The position numbers were made by a program, and so were the translations under genes. From Chitinophagaceae bacterium (GTDB taxonomy: Bacteria; Bacteroidota; Bacteroidia; Chitinophagales; Chitinophagaceae), in NCBI GenBank assembly GCA_947459455.1, contig CANHEC010000184.1:1-5521 (forward strand): 5,521 nt of DNA. Direction: 5' to 3'. The notes beneath the pieces were generated by a model. It did not search any database. It was not told the DNA's origin and was given only the letters and a program-made list of their open reading frames with translations. Shown piece by piece: positions 1 to 5,521 of this stretch; positions within the stretch are counted from its first letter, which is position 1, and each line of letters opens with the position of its first letter.

Positions 1-1689
1 ATCTATTTCGAAACGATAGTTAAACTGTTCTTTGAAGCGCATCTTTTCCATTTCGATGTATCGACGCAAGTACTCAACTTCCTCGGACAGACGAATGGTT
101 TGGCGACTTGAAAAATCCAGCGTTTCTCTTACCAGTGTTGCAAACATGCTGAGGTACTGATTGGCACGTTGCTTTTCATTCGACAAGAAAAAATGCTGAA
201 TGGTGTTCAGGCAGTTAAAAATGAAGTGTGGGTTGATTTGAGCAGCCAACGCCTGCTGTTCCAATTCGGTCAGCCGCTTTTGCGTCTGCAGCTCCTTAGC
301 TGCTTCAGCACTTTTTTTTGCAGCATACCGATTAATCATCCACCAACTGATACTGAGTATGATCAAACTCACCAGCAATACAAACCACCACTGCCGCCAA
401 AACGGATAGTCCACCACAAATGGCACTTGAATAGTCTCGCTCTGCACACCAAATTTGTTCACGGCATACAATTCGAACACGTAGTCGCCAGGGGGCATTG
501 CCGGAAACCGCAATTCATTGATAGCGGTTGATTGCCATTCTTCATTAAGGCCCAAGACACGAAAATGATACCGGATATCGCCGGCCGACCGGAACGAAAT
601 GGCAACGAATGAGAAGCTGATATCATTTCTGTTATGAGGCAATTGATATACGCCGTTTTTCATTCGAGCTGTACTATCAACTGTTACCGCCTCGAGCACC
701 AACTTAGAGATGGATTTGCTGGTGAGTTTTCGCTCATCAAAAAAAGTAAGTCCTGCTGGCGTACCAACATACACCAGCGAATCGGTCACAAAAATGGCAT
801 TGATATCATTAGAAGGGAGGCCATCGGCAATGGTGTAATTGATTATACTGTATTGCTTTTTGCGGGTGTCAATTTTAGAAAGTCCCTTGTTGGTGCCCAC
901 CCATAAAATAGAATCCTGCAAATACAATGACTTGCAGTTGTTACTTAATAAACCATTCTTCTCAGAAAAAAAGGCCGTGACCCTGACTCCGTCGAAGCGT
1001 ACAATACCGGCATCGCTTGTGCCTACCCAAATAGCATTGCCATCACTCTTTATCGCTGTAATCCTTCTGGTAAATCCATTCCAAATCTTATCCATCCGCA
1101 CAACAACGGGATTCTGTGACGTGCTCTTCCAAAGTCCGTCGATCCGTCCGAAATAGACATCGCTACCCAACACCTCTGCAGCAGTCACTCGTCCTTTGAA
1201 AAGGGTATCAACTTCCGACAGATCAGATGTATTCAACCGAAATACCCCCTCCGCTGAGGCCAAAAGCACACGGTTTTCATCGAACCTGCTAATTGACTTG
1301 ATGGCAATAAACGGTAAAAAGAGAAGTTTAGCTTTCGAGTCGACCGCAAGAAATGCGTCAAATCCAAAAAGACTCCGCCCCCCGGACAAACTGAAGATCG
1401 ACAAAAGACGATTTGATGAAAGATTGTTTACAGACTTAGTGGCATCGACACCTGTAGTTTTGACACTAATTGATAAATCCTTACTGATATTGGCATATCT
1501 ACTAAAACCAAGGCCAACAATCAACTCATTGTTCTGTCCACCCACCGAAAACACCTCATTACGGGAACGCAAGCCTGCCCCATCAAACAGAATAGTTTTT
1601 GATTTAACTGAAGACAACTTGAATACGCCAGAACCGATGGTGGAAAACCAGGTACTTTCCTCTGTATCGACCAATACACCTGTTACGAT
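1..1689 (-). pseudogene. Sensor histidine kinase, part downstream of an in-frame stop (second half of propeller, Y_Y_Y, TM, LytS-type kinase); runs off the left edge
   Basis: This is the continuation, in the same frame, of the gene that starts at 2508. All 563 codons from 1689 to 1 were translated by hand and contain no stop. Propeller (reg_prop) motifs include STWFSTIGSGVF just after the TAA, IWVGTSDAGIVRFDG (about 990-1035), ILWVGTNKGLSKID (about 870-910) and VYVGTPAGLTFFDE (about 735-780). A Y_Y_Y domain follows (about 400-660; ISFRSAGDIRYHFRVLGLNE then MPPGDYVFELYAVN), then one membrane helix (334-390, rich in V/L/I/W), a short coiled coil (240-330) and the phospho-acceptor box QINPHFIFNCLN, with the His codon at 226-228. 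The motif RYIEMEKMRF near 30-65 is typical of the His_kinase family; the ATP-binding part lies beyond the window. By family, it autophosphorylates and passes phosphate to a response regulator, often of LytTR type. The ligand cannot be told. The first in-frame ATG after the stop is at 1093-1095, inside the propeller and without a signal peptide, so independent function is doubtful. Confidence 0.85.
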
Positions 1690-1692
1690 TTA
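1690..1692 (-). other. In-frame TAA stop interrupting the sensor kinase gene
   Basis: The plus strand reads TTA, which is TAA on the coding strand. The codons on both sides keep one frame: LGNRFLKN before, IVTGVLVDTEESTWFST after. The latter is the usual 'v..vl.D..g..WfsT' blade motif. No base has been gained or lost relative to the frame, so this is a substitution-type nonsense codon. One-base precursors include AAA, CAA, GAA, TAC and TAT; Lys, Gln or Tyr would all be plausible at this surface turn. Confidence 0.9.
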
Positions 1693-2508
1693 GTTTTTCA
1701 AAAATCGATTGCCCAATCGATGATGAAGCGTATCGATTTCCCAGGCCCCGGCCGAAGTGGCCGCAAATATTGAAGCCCCTTTCCAAGGTGTTAGGCGGAT
1801 CAATACATTCTCTGATGGAAGTGAGATCGTGGGACTATTGTCTCTTACGTTTAAACGAAAGCTAGACTCTACTTCCTGCCCACTCCATTTCGAAAGAAAA
1901 CTTAGCTGATTATTACGACACACAAAAACCGAGTCATCCAATCTAACGACCAACTCCCGGTCATTGAGCATAAAACAAGGAAAGACGATCCCATATTTCT
2001 TATTGCTGAAGGGAGGATGCTTGGTCATCTCCAGTACGCTGTTATCGTTTCGCACAATAAAAACATGCTTGCGATCCGACAAATACAAATTACCCAAAGC
2101 GTCTTCCAGAAAACCTGCAACGAATGTTTCCAGTCGCAATTTCTTTACCAGGGCATCATTTTGTTTCGTTCTGATTTTGCCCGCCTCGATATAACAAACT
2201 TCTTTGTTAAACGTCCCCACCCACACCCGGCCTTTTTTATCGGCATGCAGCAGCAGCACCTCGTTGTCAGGCAATCCATCTTTCACCGTATACGTCTTAA
2301 ACCGGGTGCCGTCGTAGCGGCTCAGCCCATTTTCGGTAGCAAACCAGATGAACCCATCTTGATCCTGGCACATATCGTACACGGTGCTGCCAGCCAGCCC
2401 ATCTCGGGTGCCGTACTGCACATAGTTGTAATCCTGCCCGCTGGCGGCTATCGACAGCCACCAACTAATGAGTACCGTGCACCAGCCTTTTGTAAAATGC
2501 CCCCGCAT
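1690..2508 (-). pseudogene. Sensor histidine kinase, N-terminal part: signal peptide and first half of periplasmic beta-propeller, ending at a premature TAA
   Basis: The open frame encodes 272 residues. The start at 2506-2508 gives a signal peptide: basic MRGHFTKGW, a hydrophobic stretch VLISWWLSIAA, then a likely cut near ASG/QD at residue 24. Reg_prop repeats follow: DGLAGSTVYDMCQDQDGFIW (residues 36-55) with FATENGLSRYDG, then DGLPDNEVLLLHADKKGRVW (residues 77-96) with VGTF. This is the standard opening of the Bacteroidota propeller sensors that bind a periplasmic ligand. An in-frame ATG at 2581-2583 would add 25 residues, but it sits in the loop of a terminator hairpin and would bury the signal peptide, so I reject it. 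The protein would end at LGNRFLKN, in the middle of a propeller blade, and the missing half is found immediately downstream in the same frame. If the stop is real, the product is a secreted fragment without membrane anchor or kinase. A sequencing error at one base would restore a single sensor of more than 830 residues. Confidence 0.85.
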
Positions 2509-2559
2509 GCGTGATGCAAAATAACAGCCTGGCCTATGTAAAAAGTGGTGATAAAAAGC

Positions 2560-2590
2560 AAAAAAAAGAGCCGGACTAGACAATCCGGCT
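2560..2590 (-). terminator. Intrinsic terminator, leftward, upstream of the sensor gene
   Basis: There is a perfect 7-bp stem AGCCGGA (2569-2575) / TCCGGCT (2584-2590) with an 8-base loop. On the minus strand it is followed by CTC and then a run of nine T. The T-tract direction means it stops transcripts moving leftward. It lies about 50-80 bases before the sensor start and some 200 bases past the amylase's own terminator, so which transcript it serves is unclear. Confidence 0.75.
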
Positions 2591-2782
2591 ATGAGCGTGA
2601 TGAGAAAAACAAACCCACTAGGCTTGCTTTAAGATGTATTCTTCAGAGAAAGAAGTAGCGAGAAAAGAACAAGCTGACCATTCCAAATCGACTCTCTTGA
2701 TTGTCAGCCCTATGAAAGTAGACCCAGCCCGTATAAGCGCCAGACAGTTTTCATAACTGTGCTGTTTTCGGCACAAGTGTGT
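2591..2782. other. Intergenic stretch between two leftward terminators; no protein gene recognised
   Basis: This 192-base stretch holds no convincing gene. A minus-strand open frame entering from the amylase tail (ending at 2618) is in a different frame from the amylase and gives a protein without recognisable motifs. A 13-codon minus-strand ORF (ATG at 2751-2753, MKTVWRLYGLGLLS) has no visible support. A small perfect inverted repeat lies at 2744-2760. The two flanking terminators, both leftward, raise the possibility of a short untranslated RNA ending at about 2560. The only promoter-like match is a weak TCGATTTG on the minus strand (2691-2684). Confidence 0.3.
2744..2760. repeat. Short perfect inverted repeat
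   Basis: ACAGTT (2744-2749) and AACTGT (2755-2760) are separated by 5 bases. There is no T-tract on either side, so it is not a terminator. It could be a small stem in a leftward RNA, a protein-binding site, or chance. Confidence 0.3.
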
Positions 2783-2820
2783 AAAAAACAAAGCGAGCCG
2801 ACTGCCGCCGACCCGCTTTG
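2783..2820 (-). terminator. Strong intrinsic terminator of the amylase gene
   Basis: On the minus strand a 32-base segment (2820 to 2789) folds into a stem of about 14 pairs. The base is CAAAGCG / CGCTTTG, then pairs including three G-U wobbles, with a GGCA tetraloop, directly followed by six T (2788-2783). It begins 18 bases after the amylase stop codon, which is the right place and direction for its terminator. Confidence 0.9.
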
Positions 2821-2838
2821 GCTTTGAGCACGGTACTA

Positions 2839-4206
2839 CTATTGGGCGTACAGCACATATCCCCATGGTGCCAGTGCTACCACCGATGCCCTCGCACCGG
2901 GCAAAGCCTGCTGCCACTCGCCCATCGCAGGTTCACCAGTTGGCTTGCCAGCCCAGTCAAAACTAACAGGCTTATCTGACAAGTTGAGCACCACAACCAC
3001 TTCGTGCTGGCCACTGCTGCGCTTGTATGCAAACACCTGCGCCGGATCGCCCAGGGCCAGCCGCTCATAGGATGCATTGGCTGCTAATGCCGGATTTGCC
3101 CGGCGCAGCTCCAGCAATTGCTTGTAGAAGGCTGCCCGGCCAAACTGACCAAAGCCAATCGTGTCTTTGTAAAAAAAGCTGATGCTATCCAGAAATGGCT
3201 CTTCCTGCCCGCTGTAAATAAGCGGTACACTGCGTGCCCATGTCTGCGTCAGCACAGCAAAAGGCGCATGAACATCGCCGGGCATGGTACCGTAGTCGGC
3301 CTTGTTCCAGCTGTTTTCATCATGGTTGCTGGTAAAATACATCCGCAGCGCATTGGGCTGGTAAGCAGCCAGTTTGGCCTGCGCACTATCCAGCACCGAT
3401 GCAGGCGCTTCAGCTTTTGCAATCCGCTTCATGGTGCTAAACTCATCCCAGGTATAGGTGGCATCGAATCCTGCTTCGTGCAGCCAGGCATCGTTGCTTT
3501 CGGCCAGCATAAAAATGCCCGGGTTCACAGCCTTCAGGGCAGTGATGGCCTTTTGCCAGAACGGCTTCGGCACCTCACCGGCCACATCGCAGCGAAAACC
3601 ATCGATGCGAGTGCCCAGCCAAAACTTCATGGCGTTTATCATGCTGTCTTGCAGCACCGGATTATCGTAGTTCAACGAACGGGTGTCGCTCCAGTCGAAC
3701 GCAAATTTGGCCTTCCCAGTAGCGCTGTCACGCTCATAAAAATCGGGGTACTTCTCCAGCCAGTAGTGGTCGGCGCCGGTATGATTGGGTACCCAGTCCA
3801 GCACCACCTTCAGCCCTTTGGCATGGGCACTGTCTACCAGCGCCTGCCAATCGGCCAGGGTACCAAACTCGGGGTTCACCGCCGTATAGTTGGCAATGGC
3901 ATAATAGCTACCCAACGCTCCTTTGCGATCAACCAGGCTGATGGGCTGCACCGGCATAAACCACAGTGTTTGTACCCCCATGTCCTTCAACCGGTCCAAA
4001 TGTTTGGCAAAAGCCTGAAACGTGCCCTCCGGTGTGTATTGGCGCACATTCACTTCATAAATATTGCCTTGCATTATCCAGGCAGGGTGCCCGTCTACAC
4101 GGGCTGTATCGGTTTTGTAGGCGGCAGGGTCAAAAGCAGGCGCACTGCCCGAACGGCAGGCTCCCAACAAGCCGACAACTGCCAAAAGCACAAGCAATCT
4201 TTTCAT
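2839..4206 (-). CDS. Alpha-amylase family (GH13) glycoside hydrolase, predicted lipoprotein
   Basis: This 455-residue protein should hydrolyse alpha-1,4-glucans (starch, glycogen or maltodextrins) at the cell envelope. The start at 4204-4206 is chosen because it opens a lipoprotein signal peptide, MKRLLVLLAVVGLLGAC, with lipidated Cys17; an upstream in-frame ATG at 4267-4269 would add 21 residues in front of it and spoil it. The conserved GH13 regions are all present: region I DWVPNH (137-142), region II GFRCDVA (203-209) with Arg205 and nucleophile Asp207, acid/base Glu236 in MLAESND, and region IV TSNHDE with His295 and Asp296. The barrel spans about residues 45-375; the last 75 or so residues look like the usual beta-sandwich C-domain (VVVVLNLSDKPVSFDW). 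There is no acidic export tag after the Cys, so an outer-face position is not indicated. The gene appears monocistronic, with its own terminator 18 bases downstream. GH13 subfamily and exact substrate cannot be fixed by eye; a maltogenic or cyclomaltodextrin type is possible. Confidence 0.93.
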   Translation of the reverse strand: MKRLLVLLAVVGLLGACRSGSAPAFDPAAYKTDTARVDGHPAWIMQGNIYEVNVRQYTPEGTFQAFAKHLDRLKDMGVQTLWFMPVQPISLVDRKGALGSYYAIANYTAVNPEFGTLADWQALVDSAHAKGLKVVLDWVPNHTGADHYWLEKYPDFYERDSATGKAKFAFDWSDTRSLNYDNPVLQDSMINAMKFWLGTRIDGFRCDVAGEVPKPFWQKAITALKAVNPGIFMLAESNDAWLHEAGFDATYTWDEFSTMKRIAKAEAPASVLDSAQAKLAAYQPNALRMYFTSNHDENSWNKADYGTMPGDVHAPFAVLTQTWARSVPLIYSGQEEPFLDSISFFYKDTIGFGQFGRAAFYKQLLELRRANPALAANASYERLALGDPAQVFAYKRSSGQHEVVVVLNLSDKPVSFDWAGKPTGEPAMGEWQQALPGARASVVALAPWGYVLYAQ

Positions 4207-4225
4207 GGTGTTTACTTGATTGGTA

Positions 4226-4244
4226 ATGTGTCGAAAGTACACAT
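4226..4244. repeat. 19-base palindrome in the amylase promoter region (candidate operator)
   Basis: ATGTGT (4226-4231) and ACACAT (4239-4244) form perfect 6-base arms around the 7-base spacer CGAAAGT. The centre overlaps the candidate -7 element of the amylase promoter (4232-4239), so a dimeric regulator bound here could block RNA polymerase. The operator role is inference. Confidence 0.4.
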
Positions 4245-4260
4245 AACTACGAAAAACAAA
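4232..4260 (-). promoter_or_regulatory. Candidate Bacteroidota-type promoter of the amylase
   Basis: On the minus strand, TTTG (4260-4257) is followed after 17 bases by TACTTTCG (4239-4232). The Bacteroidota primary-sigma consensus is TTTG, about 19-21 bases, TAnnTTTG. The -7 box matches five of six fixed positions, and the spacing is slightly short. It lies 25 bases before the start codon, giving a short leader. No Shine-Dalgarno is seen, which is normal for this phylum. Confidence 0.4.
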
Positions 4261-4295
4261 ACCTGCCATTTGTCATGCTTTGGCGCACCTGCCAT
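4261..4295. repeat. 9-base direct repeat upstream of the dioxygenase gene
   Basis: ACCTGCCAT occurs at 4261-4269 and again at 4287-4295, 26 bases apart start to start. It sits between the divergent genes, within 80 bases of the dioxygenase start. It may be a paired regulator site or coincidence. Confidence 0.3.
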
Positions 4296-4338
4296 GCCTG
4301 CAAAAGCGTTTACTTGCGGGCCTAAACCAGCTTGCCAC

Positions 4339-5394
4339 ATGAGTGCTTCTCCTCAATACTATGCCGACTATTTGCGCTTGCCCCAACTGCTCGACCTGCA
4401 ACAACCCGTGAGCTTTGAACAACCGCATCAGCCTGCCCACGATGAAATGCTGTTCATCATCATTCACCAGTCGTATGAATTATGGTTCAAGCAAATGCTG
4501 TTTGAGGTAGAATCGGTAGCTACCATTTTACAACAGCCTGCTATCAATGATAACTCGCCTGCATTGCAAACGGTCGTGCACCGGCTGCAGCGGGTCAATA
4601 CCATCATGCGCACCCTGGTTCAGCAAATGGATATCATGGAAACCATGACGCCCATGGATTTCCTCGACTTTCGCGACCTCCTGCGGCCAGCTTCCGGGTT
4701 TCAAAGCTGGCAGTTCAAAGTACTGGAAGCCCGGTTGGGCCTGCCGTTCGATCAGCGGCATGGTCAGCACTACTACACCAGTGCCTTACGGCCCGAATAC
4801 GCTGCTATCGTAAAAGCAGCGGAGCAAACTCCCACCCTGCTGCATTTACTCGACCAATGGCTGCAGCGTATTCCATTTTTTGACCGTACCGAACTCTGGA
4901 CCAACTTCGACTACCTGCCCGATGAAACCGCTGCCGCGGCCGGCGTGTTTTGGCAGGGATACCGATCGTGCCTGCAGCAAAGCCTGAGCCAGGCAGAATC
5001 GGGTAACCTGGCTGCGTTTGATACAGTGATGGGCTTGACGAAAAACGAAGAGCGGCCCTGTCAGCTTTCGCCAAGGGCATGCCGTGCAGCCCTTTTCATC
5101 ATGTGCTACCGGGGCTATCCGCTGTTGCAATTGCCGTTTCAAACCATCAATGCCGTGCTGGAGCTGGATGAACAGCTGAGCAGCTGGCGCTACCGGCACA
5201 TGAACATGGTACATCGCATGATTGGCAGCCGTATTGGCACTGGCGGCAGCAGCGGAAAAGCGTATTTGAAAGGCGCCGCCGACAAACACTATATCTTCAA
5301 AGACTTTGCCGTGCTCACCAGCTTTTTGATAGAACGACGCCACCTGCCGGCACTACCTGCGGCGGTAGAGCAGCATCTCGGGTTTCACGCCTGA
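4339..5394 (+). CDS. kynA: Tryptophan 2,3-dioxygenase (heme)
   Basis: The 351-residue cytoplasmic enzyme inserts O2 into L-tryptophan to give N-formylkynurenine, the first step of the kynurenine pathway. Family signatures run through it: HDEMLFIIIHQSYELWFKQ (34-52) with Phe39 and the distal His43; TPMDFLDFRDLL then SGFQSWQF (from 104) with substrate-binding Arg112; YRHMNMVHRMIG (285-296) with the proximal heme ligand His287; and the substrate loop GTGGSSG (300-306) with Thr301. The position equal to Tyr113 of the Xanthomonas enzyme is Phe108, as in the human enzyme. Length is normal for the family. The start at 4339 puts the conserved YLRLPQLL segment near the N-terminus; an in-frame ATG at 4294 would add 15 residues without family resemblance, and neither start has a clear Shine-Dalgarno. 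The frame stays open upstream to 3118, antisense to the amylase; that extension is not coding. It diverges from the amylase, and no other kynurenine-pathway gene is in the window. Confidence 0.96.
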   Translation: MSASPQYYADYLRLPQLLDLQQPVSFEQPHQPAHDEMLFIIIHQSYELWFKQMLFEVESVATILQQPAINDNSPALQTVVHRLQRVNTIMRTLVQQMDIMETMTPMDFLDFRDLLRPASGFQSWQFKVLEARLGLPFDQRHGQHYYTSALRPEYAAIVKAAEQTPTLLHLLDQWLQRIPFFDRTELWTNFDYLPDETAAAAGVFWQGYRSCLQQSLSQAESGNLAAFDTVMGLTKNEERPCQLSPRACRAALFIMCYRGYPLLQLPFQTINAVLELDEQLSSWRYRHMNMVHRMIGSRIGTGGSSGKAYLKGAADKHYIFKDFAVLTSFLIERRHLPALPAAVEQHLGFHA

Positions 5395-5395
5395 T

Positions 5396-5430
5396 AAAAA
5401 GGGAGCCGATTGCAAGCAAACGGCTCCCTT
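5396..5430 (-). terminator. Intrinsic terminator between convergent genes
   Basis: A perfect stem AAGGGAGCCG (5399-5408) / CGGCTCCCTT (5421-5430) has a 12-base loop. On the minus strand the stem core is followed by five T (5400-5396), so it is a proper terminator for the gene ending at 5461. It lies just past the dioxygenase stop, but on the plus strand only a weak TTCT follows, so it may serve that gene less well. Confidence 0.8.
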
Positions 5431-5460
5431 CTAACTGTCAACCTTGTTGATCGATGGTCA

Positions 5461-5521
5461 CTATTGCTTTAGCAACTTCACCAGTTTACGTTGCTGGCCA
5501 TCCTGCAGCTCTACCAAGTAG
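5461..5521 (-). CDS. C-terminal end of an unidentified gene (possible type IX secretion sorting tail)
   Basis: Only the last 19 codons and a TAG stop are present: YLVELQDGQQRKLVKLLKQ. The pattern of a 'YlV.L' strand, a polar turn (DGQQ), then a basic-hydrophobic strand (RKLVKLL) resembles the end of the type A C-terminal sorting domain that sends Bacteroidota proteins through the type IX secretion system. Nineteen residues are too few to be sure. A leftward terminator with stem and T-tract begins 30 bases after the stop, which supports this being a real gene end. The rest of the gene lies to the right of the window. Confidence 0.6.
   Translation of the reverse strand, partial: YLVELQDGQQRKLVKLLKQ

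Noticed and set aside
169..1693. Several plus-strand open frames of 90-165 codons
   Set aside because: They lie opposite the sensor kinase, whose minus-strand translation matches known domains throughout. Their own translations show none.
1604..1786. Minus-strand 60-codon frame across the TAA
   Set aside because: It is in a different frame from the sensor, and no frameshift is needed because the sensor resumes in its original frame after the stop.
2618..2917. Minus-strand 99-codon frame spanning the amylase end and the gap
   Set aside because: It overlaps the amylase C-terminus out of frame, runs through the strong terminator and has no recognisable motif.
3118..4338. Plus-strand open frame continuous with the dioxygenase, giving a 758-residue fusion
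   Set aside because: It is wholly antisense to the amylase, which has a full set of catalytic motifs. The extra part shows no recognisable domain and the dioxygenase is complete from 4339.
5438..5450. Inverted repeat TCAAC-CTT-GTTGA after the dioxygenase
   Set aside because: It has five-base arms and a three-base loop without a T-tract, next to a much better terminator; probably chance.
1..5521. CRISPR array, insertion sequence, tRNA or phage genes
   Set aside because: No spaced repeats, terminal inverted repeats with transposase, cloverleaf or phage-like products were seen on either strand.

Overview
The window looks like chromosomal DNA from a member of the Bacteroidota, probably a Chitinophagaceae-like genus (the rank is inferred). 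The signs are a propeller-Y_Y_Y-LytS-type sensor kinase, a lipoprotein glycoside hydrolase, starts without a clear Shine-Dalgarno, a sequence resembling the Bacteroidota TTTG/TAnnTTTG promoter, and a partial C-terminus resembling a type IX secretion sorting tail.

Layout. Positions 1-2508, minus strand: a large two-component sensor with an N-terminal signal peptide, a periplasmic beta-propeller, a Y_Y_Y domain, one membrane helix and a His_kinase (LytS-type) domain that runs off the left edge. Its frame is broken once, by an in-frame TAA at 1690-1692; I translated everything from 1689 to 1 by hand and found it open in the same frame. Positions 2509-2838: a 330-base gap with two separate minus-strand hairpin/T-tract terminators about 200 bases apart. 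Positions 2839-4206, minus strand: an alpha-amylase family (GH13) lipoprotein with an intact catalytic triad. Positions 4207-4338: a divergent promoter region with a perfect 19-base palindrome over the candidate amylase -7 element and a 9-base direct repeat on the other side. Positions 4339-5394, plus strand: heme tryptophan 2,3-dioxygenase. Positions 5396-5430: a hairpin between convergent genes, with its T-tract on the minus strand. Positions 5461-5521, minus strand: the last 19 codons of another gene.

The genes do not form an obvious pathway. The amylase would degrade alpha-glucans at the cell envelope, the dioxygenase would start tryptophan catabolism to kynurenine in the cytoplasm, and the sensor would pass an unknown periplasmic signal to a regulator outside the window. 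The amylase is insulated from the sensor by two terminators, so they are unlikely to form an operon. No new defence, mobile or RNA-guided system is visible. The most notable points are the nonsense codon in the sensor, a low-GC island inside the same gene, the orphan terminator, and the palindrome at the amylase promoter.
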